Shown here: one piece after another, positions 52,735-64,000 of the stretch
How the letters are laid out: each line of letters starts with the position of its first letter
Position numbering within the stretch: position 1 is the first letter of the stretch
Notes under the pieces: generated by a model
Database searches by the model: none
The model's input: the letters and a program-made list of their open reading frames with translations, nothing else
Told to the model about the DNA's origin: nothing
Source of the DNA: Pomphorhynchus laevis
Taxonomy: Eukaryota > Acanthocephala > Palaeacanthocephala > Echinorhynchida > Pomphorhynchidae
NCBI GenBank assembly: GCA_012934845.2
Contig: WNNJ02003541.1
Coordinates: 62,001 to 126,000, forward strand
Direction of reading: 5' to 3'
Length of the DNA stretch: 64,000 bases
Translations under genes and position numbers: made by a program

Positions 52735-54365
52735 CTAAATAAGCGGCCGCTTACTATAATTAGGGTTCCTCCAAGCCGATTGTGTGTAATATTATTGGGA
52801 TCGGATTTAGCGTTTGAAGCACTGCAGGGAAGTTGATTGTCGTATATGAATGGGCAGATTATTCCACGATAGAGGAGCAGCCACCAGGAAGGAACGGAGT
52901 CCAAAATAAGTAGAGTAGTTTGGGACATGTAAAAGAAGGGAATTACAGGAACGCAAGGAACAGTAAACAGGACAAGAATTATCAAGAAAAGGAAGGTTGA
53001 GAGGCAACATTTCCGAAAAGCGGACACAACTAGGCAAGAAAAAAATTACAAAAAACGAAAGACCTATATTAAACATTTAAAAAACATCTTTCATTTTTTG
53101 TGTCCGCCTTTCGGAAATGTTGCCGGTTGAGAAATGAAGGTGTATGAAAAGTTACAAGGCGGAAAGCAACGAGAAGACGAATTTGAACACGACAGTAAAT
53201 TGTAGGCAAATAAGCAAGATGGCATGATCAAAACGACGAAGACGGAGGAGAATTCGGACGGCTGTGTTGACGATGCGTTGTAGGGAAAGAAGAGTGAATT
53301 TAGGTGAGTTGGAAAATAGACTAAGACAATAATCGAGTCTAGAAAAAAGGATAGATGATATGAGAGTCATACATGAAGGGAAATCAATCAATTTAAGAAT
53401 TTGACGGAGGCTGTGGAGAATCAGGGTAGATGAGCGTACTTTATCTTTAAGATAAGGTTTAAGTGAAAATCTGTTGTCGAAATGGAAGCCTAGGAAAACG
53501 AGATTGCCAATGATAGGGATAATTGTAGAATTTAGTGATACGGAGAGAGGTTCTACGCCGAAACGTCGAGAAAAGATCCACATTATTTTGGATTTATCAG
53601 GATTCAGAGAAAGGCGAAAGGAAGAAAGATGATTGGAAATTGAAACAAGACAGTCGGAAGCAGAAACACTAAGATCGTGAATACGATAAACAGGTACATG
53701 AGCATAGATGAGAATGTTATCAGCATATTGCATAACATGGAAGTTAAATTTATGAGAAATCGAAGACAAATCACCGAGAAGAAGAGAGAAAATCACAGGG
53801 CCTAATACAGAGCCTTGTGGGACACCGGACGGGATGGACGAAGGATGGGAGATAAGAGTTAGAATAGAGGGGAAATGTACGGTTTGATAGATATGAAGAA
53901 AGCCGTGATACAGTGGGTAAAGAGAAGCCATAATCATGACGAAGACGATGGGGAATAATAGAGTGATCGACGATGTCAAAAGCAGATGATAGATCAAGAG
54001 AAACTATGACACTACATAATTTATGATCGCGCGATATGAGTAAGTCATTATAAACTTTAAGACAGGCAATTTCGGTAGAGTAATTAGAGCAAAAAGCGGC
54101 TTGGAATGAAGGAAATAAGTTGGAGGAAAAGAGATATGTGTTAACTTGCTTATGCACGAGACGCTTAAGGAGTTTAGTGAGGGTTGGGAGAAGTGAGATA
54201 GGACGATACGAAGATGGTAGTGAGGAGTCGAGAGATTGCTTTTTGATGAGAGGACGAACAGTGGCGCATTTCCAGATGGAAGGAAATGCACGGCTACTGA
54301 TGGAGGAGTTGAACAATGTGGTTAGTAAGGGTACGATAGAGGAGCAGATATTTTTAAGCAAATGA
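52735..54365 (-). mobile_element. LINE family B' (L2/CR1-like), RT
   Basis: Minus strand from 54365: LPSSYRPISLLPTLTKLLKR, SLDLSSAFDIVDHS (motif A), then in another frame SGVPQGSVLGPVIFSLLLGD (motif B) and QYADNILIY (motif C; consensus YADD, here YADN), LGFHFDNRFSL, SILFSRLDYCLSLF. The C-terminal part (53076-52807) holds SLRSCNSLLLHVPNYS, shared with family B. The 5' end stops at the 94-bp satellite. An inverted duplication (53002-53027 against 53099-53124) interrupts the C-terminal part. Not active: motif C is changed and the frames are broken. Confidence 0.8.
53002..53124. repeat. Inverted duplication inside LINE B'
   Basis: GGCAACATTTCCGAAAAGCG at 53002 is the reverse complement of sequence ending GGAAATGTTGCC at 53124 (25 of 26 bases). 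The ~70 bases between include A/T runs. Looks like a snap-back rearrangement. Confidence 0.7.
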
Positions 54366-54370
54366 GTGGG

Positions 54371-54750
54371 AATTGGGTCAGAGGAGACCCAATTTGCTAT
54401 GTTATACAGATCCTTCTTATTGACTATTTATGAAATATATGCGATTATACGCAGAGCGTGAAAAATTGGGTCAGAAGGCGACCCAATTTGCTATCTTATA
54501 CATATCCTTCTTATTGACTATTTGTGAAATATATGCGATTATACGCAGAGCGTGAAAAAATGGGTCAGAAGGCGACCCAATTTGCTATCTTATAAAGATC
54601 CTTCTTATTGACTATTTGTGAAATATATGCGATTATACGCAGAGCGTGAAAAATTGGGTCAGAAGGCGACCCAATTTGCTATCTTATACAGATCCTTCTT
54701 ATTGACTATTTGTGAAATATATGATATTATACGCAGAGTGTGAAAAATAG
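54371..54750. repeat. 94-bp tandem repeat x4
   Basis: Units start AATTGGGTCAGAAGGCGACC at about 54371, 54464, 54558 and 54652, each followed by TTCTTATTGACTATTTGTGA and ACGCAGAGCGTGAAA. Each unit holds a small hairpin (TTGGGTC..GACCCAA). It abuts the 5' edge of LINE B'; the first unit overlaps codons of the LINE (SDPIPTH), so the array probably grew from that edge. Confidence 0.9.
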
Positions 54751-55227
54751 TTTAATTTGAAAGATTTAGTCAATATTTACTCGAAAAATCCTGCAATCAT
54801 CTTGAAGAAACCAATGCTGTTTATTTAAACACCAAAAGTACCAAAAACGTAATAAAAAGTACCTTTTATTACTTGTATATTTAAAAGCAATAACAGTACT
54901 TCATCTAATACGATTTACATAATTAGTTTAAAAACTTATTATGTAGATTAAAGTTTGTAAAAAAATCAGGACAGTTTTTCAAACAATGTTTCAATATCAT
55001 TTATGAAAATGTAGCCTTTTTGTTATTTTTAAAAATAAATTTCACTTCGTTCCTAAGATTAAATAATTCCGTAGATTACATTTTATTATTTAGAAGATAA
55101 TTCAGAAAGATGAATATTTCGGAAGAATGCGGATGAATACGGCGGAAGAACCATATCCAAGAAGCGTCATTCATCAGTTTTACAAATATTAAATAAAAAT
55201 ACTAAAATTCGATAAAAGCCTGAAAAT

Positions 55228-55645
55228 ACTAAAAGCCTAGGAAAACGAGATTATCAACGATAGGAAGAATTGTAGAATTTAGTGATACGGAAGGAGGTTC
55301 TACGGCGAGGCGTTGAGGTAGGATCCACATAATTTTGGATTTATCAGGATTCAGAGAAAGGCGAAGGGAAGAAAGATGATTGGAAATTGAGACAAGACAG
55401 CTGGAAATAGAAACATTAAGATCATGAATACGATAAACAGGTGCATTAGCATAGATGAGAATGTCATCAGCATATTGCATAACATGGAAGTTAAATGTAT
55501 GAGAAATCGAAGACAAATCACCGAGAAGAAGAGAGAAAATCATAGGGCCTAATACAGAGCCTTGTGGGACACCGGACGGGATGGACGAAGGATGGGAGAT
55601 AAGAGTTAGAATAGAGGGGAAATGTACGGTTTGATAAAATTCGAT
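55228..55645 (-). mobile_element. LINE family B' second fragment
   Basis: GDLSSISHTFNFHVMQYADD, VSISNHLSSLRLSLNPDKSK and NLVFLGF match 53960-53480 closely; here the YADD is intact. Truncated on both sides. Shares the SGVPQGSVLG region near 55570. Confidence 0.8.
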
Positions 55646-55659
55646 GTGTGAGTAAAAGT

Positions 55660-56205
55660 TGAAAAATCCATGAACAAATTTTAGAAAATAAAAATTTATT
55701 CCGATTATAAGGAAATAACATGCATCTAAAGATATACATATTCGTTAGTGATCTGATATGTCCTTAATCACATTTTAGAATAAATCAATCCATGAACATT
55801 TACATAATCTGATTGAGCAGATATTTGAAAAAAATCCTTGAAGTTAGTGTCGAGACTTACTTGAAAATCACCCAAACATTTATTTAGTAACATTACTGTG
55901 ATATGCTTAGATATATATGCCACTAAAAAAGCGAATTAATCAAAAACGAATATTGAAAGAATAAAAAAATAAAAATTTAAATTTATTAGCATTAAGAAAA
56001 CGTTTCTTAATGCTAATACCACGCAAACCACAAGACGTAATGACAATTAGCAACAATGAAATCAAAAAAATGAACTACAATTCGCTTATGCAGTCTTTGC
56101 ACATCCACATTCCTGATCATCCGGATAAAAAATTCGGTTGTACAAAGTGTTGATTGCTTTTGACCTGCATCATATCCTTAATAATCCATAATTCCTACAA
56201 ATCTT
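55660..56205. other. No gene seen; A+T-rich
   Basis: No supported coding or RNA feature. A short hairpin (TTAGCATTAAGAAACG/CGTTTCTTAATGCTAA) lies at about 55985-56018. Confidence 0.5.
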
Positions 56206-56210
56206 TAATA

Positions 56211-56358
56211 TTGTACAGGGCGTTTAAACATTTAGAGAAAATACATTACAGATTACTCACATTAAATACTCACAAATATTAGAAAATTGGAATAATATAA
56301 AGTGTGTGGGTCATAACCTATAATTTATTTTCTTTAAATGTTTAAACGCCCTGTACAA
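56211..56358. mobile_element. 148-bp MITE with TA target duplication
   Basis: Terminal inverted repeats TTGTACAGGGCGTTTAAACA and its complement (about 26 bases, perfect) flank an A+T-rich interior. TA dinucleotides directly border both ends (56209-56210, 56359-56360), as for Tc1/mariner-type elements. Non-coding, so non-autonomous. Confidence 0.85.
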
Positions 56359-56399
56359 TATAAGAGCACATCAAACGTATCATTGAACAAAATCCTAAA

Positions 56400-58220
56400 T
56401 AGTTTAAAATTAACGATTTGTATCAGTTTTATAAAATTATTATTAGTTATACTTTAAGATTAAAGATTTGTATCAAGTTATTAAACATAACTTTGATAAT
56501 TCGTATAAATAAATTTGAGTTGATTCGAGTCAAAAATCGGTCATTTTGATTAAATTTCGAAATATTTAAATCAATATATACAATTCATATAAAAAAGCTT
56601 TAAATTTAGTATTGAAAAAGCTTGAAAATAACTTTTTAAAGTGAATGGCCTTCTTGCATAATTATTTTGATATGAACATATGTATCGTTAATTACAATAA
56701 TTGATCAAGAAATACTATTTTGTCGAATTGCTTCTCGAGAGTTAGGGAAAATTAATAAGCATGAACTTTGGATCGTGTTACTGTTTGAATTGCATAATTC
56801 AAACACTGTCCGCTGTTGCATTTTCACTTCTGGTGAAGAACCGCGGACAAGTTCACCACACACTACCCTTAAAACATTGATTAAGCGCAATGGCTAAAAC
56901 AAAACCATGTACAACCAATGATGCAATTAACGTTAAACGTTCAATCAGGCCTGTTTAGATTTGCATAAAAGGCGTGTAAAGTTATTGGTGTAAATGATGA
57001 TGATATTAGCTTTACATAACGATGCACTACACACTGTCTATGCAATATAGAGATATCGTTCGACATGCGATTTATAGCACTGACTATTCACGGATGTAAA
57101 GGATTTAAGTGCTCATGTGCTTATAAAATGAAGTATAAAATTAATCAATAGGATTTGAAAATTTCACATTCGATGATACCAATTAAAATTTTTCTAAAAA
57201 CGATCAAATTTTGATGATCTAATTTGAAGATGCCAAGCAAAAAATGATATTAACGAATTCTGTAGTTCATTGTCATTACAACCTTTTTGATATTTTGGAC
57301 ACGATCTATATAAGAGAATAATATAATTTACTAAATTAGCATAAGCAGTTCCGATATATTTTATATTTTATGTTTTCATGTCAGTTGCAGTAAAAAATTA
57401 TACTCGATATGTTCGAATGTTGAAGACCTCAATCAAAATTTTTAGGGAGTTTAAACAACGAGAGGAATAATAAAATAAGAAATTATTGTTCACAAATTTC
57501 CGACTCTTGCAATAGTTTTTTTAAAGTGTTATGTTTAAACGTCTCTAGCAATTTAAGAGCACTTCGAACGTATCATTGGACAATATATATTAATAATAAT
57601 ATATTTATTTTATATTTCGATTTTAAACAATTGTTCTTCACTGATGAACTTTATTTGTCTAAGAGTATTTGTTTTATATAAATGGTGAAAATCGCTCAAC
57701 ATATTTTGTTGCGTTATTCTATACAAATATTTTGTTCTGTTATATTTTGTTGTGTTGGATATAATATTTAAAAATTTGTCTTGATTGATCATGTAATAAA
57801 CGAGCCAATATAAATACTACGAAATTCCAAATATATAAATTTATTAATAATTTATTATTTAATTAATAAATTATGAATTATAGATCAGATTAATAAGAAA
57901 TTACAAAATAGAAAGATCAAATTAAAAATTATAATTTACATTTATAATTTATATCAATTTTATAATAATCAATTTTAAAACAATAAATTATTTTCAATAA
58001 ATTATTTTTAGTTAAATTCACTAACTATCAATTAATAATAATTTATAAATTATTTATTATTTTATAAAAATTATTCATATAATATAAATATTATCGCTTA
58101 TTTAGAATAACTAAAAATTATAACTAAACTATACTTTTTAGTTTAAATAACTAAAATAACTATACGTTCTTTTTCAAATATCTGAATGATTCTAATATCT
58201 GAATGATCCTATTGCTCTTT
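56400..58220. other. No gene seen; diverged second MITE copy near 57440-57560
   Basis: GGGAGTTTAAACA (57446) and TGTTTAAACGTCTCTA (57530) resemble the ends of the MITE, and the right flank (AAGAGCACTTCGAACGTATC) also matches that of the first copy (AAGAGCACATCAAACGTATC), so the duplication exceeds the MITE. Otherwise A+T-rich filler. Confidence 0.5.
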
Positions 58221-58229
58221 CTAAAAAAA

Positions 58230-59400
58230 ATATGTATTTTAAAGTGGCAAATGCGTGCCAACGCACGCTTACATGACCACAACAAAACAAAAATGTAAAT
58301 AATGTGTCGAGAAGGTGTGAAGGGAGGAGGTGTTTGAATGTGATAAAAAAAGGAGCGCGGCGGACGTCGAGAGGGAGTTGATTTTAGGCGAGTGGGGGGC
58401 GGCGACGAGAAAGGATTGGAGATCGTAGTTGTTGGGGTAATTGGGAACGTGGAGTAAGAGGGTATAACGGAAACGCAGCGATAGCGAGGTGGTGCGAGTG
58501 TCGTCTAAGAAAGGAAGATTGATGAACTATGGGGAGCCGACAGCGATGAGACGAAAAGTTACAAGAAGAAGGCGGAGTTTGATGCGGATGTTGATGGTGG
58601 GCCAGGAGAGTTGGGCAAAATATGTGGATGTGTGGTCAAAGCGACAGAGACGAAATAGCACTCGAACGGTGGAGTTGATTATACGTTGTAGTGGTAGGAT
58701 GATGGATTTTGGAGAATTGGCGAAAAGGCTAAGGCAGTAATCGATTTTAGGGAAAAGAAGCGATGAAAGAAGAAACATACAAGAACGGAAGTCGATAAGG
58801 GAGCGGATACGGCGGATGTCATGGAGAATTAAGTTAGACGATCAGACCTTGTTACGGACGAAGGGTTTAAAGGAAACATGATCATTGAAATGGAAGCCTA
58901 AGAAAGTGAGATTGTGTACTATGGGGATGATCAATGAGGCAAAATATACAGTGGGAGGAGATATGTTTGGTTTACGGGGGAGGATCCACGTTATTTTGGA
59001 CTTGTCGAGGTTTAGAACGAGATGGAGATTGGATAGTCGTTGGTAGATAGAAGAAAGACAGTTGGAGGCAGAAATGCCGATATCGTGTATGCGATGTGCG
59101 GGTGCATGATCATAGATGAGGATGTCATCGGCGTATTGACGTTAAAGGAGTAAGGTATGATAAACGGAGATAAATCACCAAGCAGAATAGAGAAAAGCAG
59201 GGGACCTAAGACTGAATCTTGTGGGACCCCGCAAAAATAGGGTGGGATGGGAGGATGATGAATTAGAACAGACGCGAAAAAAACGGTCGGATAGATATGA
59301 GGCAAACCATGCTACGGAGGAAGAAGAAAAACCGTAATCACAACGAAGGCGATAAGCGATTGTTTCTTAAGGAGGGGACGAACGATTGCGGATTTCCAGT
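58230..59400 (-). mobile_element. LINE family B copy 2, RT C-terminal half
   Basis: Minus strand from about 59305: DSVLGPLLFSILLGDLSPF, then after a small deletion NVNTPMTSSSMI (catalytic region damaged), LSSLLFPKIDYCLSLFANSP, ILPLQRIINSTVRVLF and further to the 3' end with the hairpin GCGTGCCAACGCACGC at 58254-58269. Frame changes near 58780 and 58860. Very close to copies at 8240-8985 and 60720-61520. Confidence 0.8.
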
Positions 59401-59479
59401 GTGAAGGGAAGATACGACTGCGGATGGACGAGTTAAACAAGGTTGTGAGAAATGGGGATATCGATGAGCATATGGATTT

Positions 59480-60060
59480 AAGTATGCTCTTTCATAGTGT
59501 AAGAGCAATAAAAAGCGCTAATCATGCACTATATATTGTAAAGAACTCATTCCTCAAGATTACCATTAATGTCTTTAGAAATTTGTTTAACACGTTGATT
59601 CGTCCGCATTTAGAGTAATTAATTCAGGCTTCTTTTCCGGTCACCAAACAATAAAGGACAAATATAGAGTCAGTTCTAAGGCGAGGTTCTGGTTGATGAT
59701 AGAATGCGAGAGTGGATTATGCATCTTGATTAGATTTGCTAAGAATTCAACCGATGTCATCACGATTCTTGTTTCTTACTTGATAGGAATGTATGTGCTT
59801 GTACACCGGTTGGACGGTTATCCGAGTGCTTCGATCACATTACGTTCATCGATTTTGATAGGTCACAGCAAAACTGTCTATAAAACAAGAAGGATAGGTA
59901 TCCAAAATGTTGGAGGCTGTCGCACCTTGTACTTAATATGTGGAATTATCTGCCTGAGGAAATTGCTTCCTCCCGGAGTCTGCGTTTGTTCAAAAAAATA
60001 TTAAAGATATGGATCATCAAGAAGACGAGAAACGAGTCATGGACATATTTGCAGTGATAA
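59480..60060 (+). mobile_element. LINE family C fragment (C-terminal part), decayed
   Basis: SANHALYIVKNSFLKITINV, NLFNTLIRPHLE and the GYPSA(S) region correspond to RPHIEYAIQASFPS and KGIDGYPGEC of the better copy at 62601-64000. Frames change at about 59620 and 59900. Joined head to head with LINE B copy 2. Confidence 0.7.
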
Positions 60061-60139
60061 TGATACATTTTCTGATGATATTACTACAAGCATCATAATG
60101 ACAACAAAAATATGGTCATCAACTTAAGTTAATGAACAA

Positions 60140-60620
60140 AATTTAAATTTTACCAAATTTCAATAATATGAACTAAAATAATTATTATGAGTAAGAATTC
60201 TGAAAGCTTGACTACAACCTCTCTCGCAGAACTCGGTCGAACGCTTTCTCCAAATCTACAAAGCGCATGTAGACCGGCTGAGCGAACTCCCAAGACCGTT
60301 CGAGGATAGATGAGAGAATAAAGAGATGATCCGTAGTTCCACGACCTGTTCGAAAGCCGCATTGTTCCTCTTGCAACTGTCCCTCAACTATAGGTCGTAA
60401 CCTTAACTCAAGAATCCTGGTAAATAGCTTACCATTTTGGCTAAGAAGAGTGATGCCCCGATAATTGGAATACGCTCTTCGGTCACCTTCTTAAAGATCG
60501 GTATCATTACTATAGTTCGCCACTCACTAGGAACCTTGCCCGGCTAAAGTAGACAAAAGATGGGTAAACTTTTGTAAATGGTATTGAGATGACCAGTGAT
60601 TTATACCTGGTTCTTTTTCA
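60140..60620 (-). mobile_element. LINE family D, RT start
   Basis: Minus strand: GKVPSEWRTIVMIPIFKK near 60540, then CGFRTGRGTTDHLFILSSIL and FVDLEKAFDRV near 60360-60240 in shifting frames. This wording (GFR.GRGTTD, DLEKAFDRV) is a LINE type different from families A-C, perhaps RTE-like. Its endonuclease half may be the piece at 61560-61760, with LINE B copy 3 inserted between. Confidence 0.65.
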
Positions 60621-60719
60621 TGCTACCTTGAAGAAAAATATCAAATAGTATTATTTCTACAATTAGATAATATTAAGTGACATTATATAAAATTTAATAT
60701 TAAATTATTTACGTCTATC

Positions 60720-61520
60720 CAATCTCCATCACGTTCTAAGCCCCGACAAGTCCAAAATAATGTGGATCCTCCAACGAAAACCAAACATATCTCCTCCCAC
60801 TGTATCTTTCGCCTCCTCGATCATCCCCATAGTACACAATCTCACTTTCTTAGGCTTCCATTTCGATGATCACCTTTCCCTTAAACCCTTCGTCCGTGAC
60901 AAGATCCGCTCGTCTAACTTAATTCTCCGTGACATCCGCAGTATCCGCTCCCTTATCAACTTCCGTTCTTGTATGTCTCTTCTTTCATCGCTTGTTTTCC
61001 CTAAAATCGATTACTGCCTTAGCCTTTTCGTCAATTCTCCAAAATCCATCATCCTACCCCTACAACGAATAATCAACTCCGCCGTTCGAGTGATATTTGG
61101 TCCCTTCGCTTCGACCACACATCCACATATCTTGCCCAACTCTCCTGGCCCACCATCCACATCCGCATCAAACTCCACCTTCTTCTTGTAACTTTTCGTC
61201 TCATCGCTGTCGGCTCCCCATAGTTCATCAATCTTCCTTTCTTAGACGACACTCGCACCACCTCGCTATCGCTGCGTTCTCGTCATACCCTCTTACTCCA
61301 CGTTCCCAATTACTTAAACAACTATGGTCTCCGATCCTTTCTCATCGCCGCCTCACTCGCCTGGAATCAACTCCCTCTCGACGTCCGCCGCGCTCCCTCC
61401 TTTATCACATTTAAACACCCCCTCCGTTCACACCTTCTCGACACATCATTAACATTTTTGTTTTGTTGTGGTCATGTAAGCGTGCGCTGGCACGCATTTG
61501 CCTCGTTAAAATAAATCTTT
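60720..61520 (+). mobile_element. LINE family B copy 3 with 3' end
   Basis: Open 60760-61191: LGFHFDDHLSLKPFVRDKIR, SLLSSLVFPKIDYCLSLFVN, LQRIINSAVRVIF; a frame change follows, and the rest (LRSRHTLLLHVPNYLNNYG) is in another frame. The 3' end is visible: the GCGTGCGCTGGCACGC hairpin (61481-61496), then AATAAATCTTTCTTTAATC without a long poly(A). Inserted in opposite orientation between the two halves of LINE D. Confidence 0.8.
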
Positions 61521-61559
61521 CTTTAATCATTGCGGCAGTCTATCGCAAAATCATTGGTG

Positions 61560-61780
61560 GTGGAATATTGCTCACGTGTTCGAAAGTAAGTATGCTATCG
61601 TAGTAGGATGATATTAAAATCTCTCTGCTTCAGCGATGACATTTGTTGCGCACCATTATAGTTAAAGTCGCCTACTATCCAACTGACCCCTTTTATTTTT
61701 TGTACCTTTATTCAGTTTAAGTTCGTAATTCTTCTAGCTTTAGACCAACCTCTTGGTTTGATATAAATTGTCATGTATAT
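61560..61780 (-). mobile_element. LINE endonuclease scrap (family D?)
   Basis: Minus strand WIVGDFNYNGAQQ near 61675-61640: GDFN is the core motif of APE-type LINE endonucleases. Short and decayed. Confidence 0.5.
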
Positions 61781-62080
61781 TGGAATGTATATTGCATATT
61801 GATATTATATCATCAATTGTTACTGTTTTTCGGAAGAGAAGACCGAAAATGACAGATCTAAGTTTGTAACAAAACCCTTATTTACTTATTTTGGGTATGA
61901 TACATCAATGTAGCTGATTCTTTAAGTAAGCAATTATTGATCGGCATCCTACAAACGTAGCATTTCTTAACTGAAAGTAGCATTTTGTAAATTTTCTGGT
62001 GATGATAGTTAATCATTGAAAATTACCGCGATTGGGACCTCAGGTGAATGACATACCATAAGTGGCTCAATCCTATACCA
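61780..62080. other. No gene seen
   Basis: No supported feature between the LINE scrap and the next retroelement remnant. Confidence 0.4.
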
Positions 62081-62084
62081 TTAA

Positions 62085-62420
62085 GTGCACATCCTATACC
62101 ATTAAGTCACCATCCGCCGCATTTGAATATTACGAAAGCAGAAAGAGAGCGAAATACGAAGAACGAATTATTGATATTGAAAATGCATCCTTTTCTCAAT
62201 TCGTAGTTTCGACCAACGGCGCTCTTGAAACGGCAGCGTCTGCTTTGCTGAAAAACTTAACTAGAAAAATAGCAGGTAATAAGGAACGGACTATAGTGAT
62301 GAGATGAGCGCTTTGCGCACATCAATCAGCATATCTTCGGCTAGAATGGTATCGGCTTGCTTAAGAACATCAAGATCAAAGATCCTGCGCTATTCTGGCA
62401 ACATTACTATACGGAGACGG
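62085..62420 (+). mobile_element. Scrap of the restriction-like-endonuclease retroelement
   Basis: SAAFEYYESRKRAKYEERII and DIENASFSQFVVSTNGALET match the C-terminal endonuclease region of the element at 41107-44072 (SAFEYNENRKKSKYSERV, RIENSSFVPLVFPTAGG). Direct repeat ATCCTATACCATTAAGT occurs at its left edge (62070 and 62091). Only about 110 codons remain. Confidence 0.75.
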
Positions 62421-62600
62421 TGATTACATCAAATAAATACTTATTTTAATTTTGCTTATTTTGAATGGTCCCATTTGCGGGATTCCTTGAATTTAATTTT
62501 TGAAATAAATCAGTTATAATAAAAAAATTATATACAGGGCTTTGACCGAAAAGGCCGTTTTGCCCGCTCATCGTACATTACAACACATGAAACAAACATA

Positions 62601-64000
62601 TCAATTACAACCAAACCAAGGATAAGAACTTCCAATGTTGCCTTGATCAGTGTGTCTTATCCAAGTGTTGACCATGGCTTTGAATTGGCTCAATGATGAC
62701 GCAGTTAAGATGTCGTGAGGCAATGCGTTCCACAACTTTGTCACTCTGTGTGACAATCGCGATATTATTGTCGACCTTCTAATTTGTCTTGCGCGTAACG
62801 CAAGAGAATGACCCCTGCGACTTTGTCGAACATTCAATTCAACACATTCACCTGGGTATCCGTCTATCCCCTTTACTATAGACCACATCGCAAACAGATC
62901 AAGAACGAGTAGTCTGGCTTGCACTGATATCATGCCTATTGAAGTAAAACGATCGCTATAACTCATCATTTTACATCCTCGAACGAGCTTGCTGCAACGA
63001 CGTAGAATTCTCCCCAAATCTATCATTTCACCTCTTGTAGAAGGGAATGATGCCTGGATAGCATATTCGATATGGGGACGAACAAGGGCATTATATAGCC
63101 GAGCAAAACACTGAGGAGATATTGATAAGAAACAAGATTTAATCAGATAAATCATCCGTTTTGCTGAACTGCAACGTCTTTCAGTATCCATTATAGTAAG
63201 TGACGATTGCATAAGTATGCCAAGATCACGAACCTGATTGGACGAAATGATACTATATGTCCCGACACTATACAAGGAAGATACATTGAACCTGCTGAGA
63301 CTAATGTGTGAGCACTTAGAAATGTTTAACAATACCCCGGTATTAACACTCCATGTATAAACCCTGTCGATGTCACGCTGTAAGCGAATATGGTCATCTG
63401 CAGATATGACCTCACACCAGATTTTGATGTCGTCAGCAAAAGCTAAACACGGACAATGGAGCTGTGTGAGTAAACTGTTCATGAACATGTTAAACAAAAA
63501 AGGTCCTAGTACAGAACCCTGAGGAACTCCTGACGAAATTAAATGTGGTGAGGATAGGGTACTACCAACTCGTACTCTGAAAGATCTGTTAGATAGAAAA
63601 TCTCTAATCCATCACATAACTGAGCTATTAATGCCGAAGCTAGCCACTGTTTGAACGATGAGACTATGGGGAACACGATCAAACGCACGACTAAAATCTA
63701 ACAGAATAACGCCAACTGCCTTTCCTTGAGACATGGATTCAATCCAGGCCTCACGGGCAGACAAAAGGTTGGTAAGGCAAGAACGTCCTCTTCTAAAGCC
63801 ATGTTGCATAAATCTATGCTGACCTGATATGCTGAAGCGTCTGAATATATGTTCGTGAATGATCTTTTCCAGTACCTTACTCAAATGACTTGTGATACTT
63901 ATAGCTCGATAGTTGTCTGCTAGCCGCGGGTCACCCTTTTTGAATACCGGCACCACTATCGCAATCTTCCATTCAGACTGTACCTCCATGCTATCCAGAG
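62601..64000 (-). mobile_element. LINE family C (CR1/Jockey group), RT, nearly open, runs off the window
   Basis: Minus strand from the window edge: VVPVFKKGDPRLADNYRAIS, HGFRRGRSCLTNLL, VILLDFSRAFDRVPH (motif A), SGVPQGSVLGPFLFN (motif B), CLAFADDIKIWCE (motif C, FADD), NISKCSHISLSR and the thumb to the stop at 62601. One in-frame TGA at 63612-63614 separates the two open parts (63989-63612, 63497-62601 in the same frame); it stands where relatives have a codon before WIRDFL. Otherwise intact, so this is the youngest LINE here. The endonuclease part lies beyond the window. Confidence 0.88.

Noticed and set aside
1-64000. CRISPR arrays, bacterial operons or bacterial defence systems
   Set aside because: The sequence is eukaryotic; repeats lack regular spacer architecture and no such genes are present.

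Overview
The window is A+T-rich nuclear DNA of an animal, most likely an invertebrate. Evidence: an ortholog of TTC27 split by an intron, a full-length animal-type DNA topoisomerase II, a nuclear tRNA-Arg(UCU) followed by a Pol III T-run, and CR1/Jockey-type LINEs, Penelope-like elements (PLEs) and Ty3/Gypsy fossils. The species cannot be named from this sequence alone.

Layout. 0-11 kb: nested retroelement debris: LINE family A (several copies), two Ty3/Gypsy fossils, a LINE B copy, a PLE fragment and a tandem hammerhead-like repeat. 11.3 kb: tRNA-Arg. 11.9-15.0 kb: a PLE whose GIY-YIG endonuclease lies BEFORE the reverse transcriptase (Naiad-type permuted order). 15.3-16.2 kb: protein disulfide isomerase pseudogene. 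16.2-19.2 kb: remains of an unusual RT element. 20.1-21.5 kb: a canonical PLE (RT then GIY-YIG). 22.6-26.4 kb: TTC27, minus strand, with PLE tails in its intron. 27.9-29.7 and 31.6-32.3 kb: two unrecognised minus-strand coding regions, possibly exons of one gene, with a tandem hammerhead-ribozyme array between them. 32.6-37.5 kb: inverted-repeat elements, two of which carry hammerhead ribozymes. 38.4-44.7 kb: tandem partial PLE copies interrupted by a nearly whole retroelement with a restriction-like endonuclease. 45.2-49.7 kb: TOP2, intronless over its coding part. 50-64 kb: LINE fragments of at least four families, a 94-bp satellite and a TA-flanked MITE.

Most interesting: hammerhead self-cleaving ribozyme motifs recur in several unrelated-looking repeats. 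(i) At 35.37-35.45 kb there is a textbook type I hammerhead (CCACA/TGTGG stem I, CTGATGA, GACC/GGTC stem II, GAAA, ACGCC/GGCGT stem III, GTC cleavage triplet) inside a palindrome whose other arm carries a second copy on the opposite strand. (ii) At 30.2-31.1 kb three hammerheads lie in tandem ~317-bp units, bounded by a 46-bp direct repeat: a retrozyme-like array. (iii) Degenerate or PLE-type hammerhead cores lie at 10.75/10.88, 20.16, 25.0, 27.0 and 35.97 kb. The terminal module of the Naiad-type PLE, seen six times here, lacks a hammerhead but can form a conserved crossed-helix (pseudoknot) fold.

Host genes are few: TOP2 and TTC27 look functional, the two unrecognised ORFs look coding, and the PDI copy is dead. 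All recognised host genes and most long ORFs lie on the minus strand. I see no operon-like arrangement.
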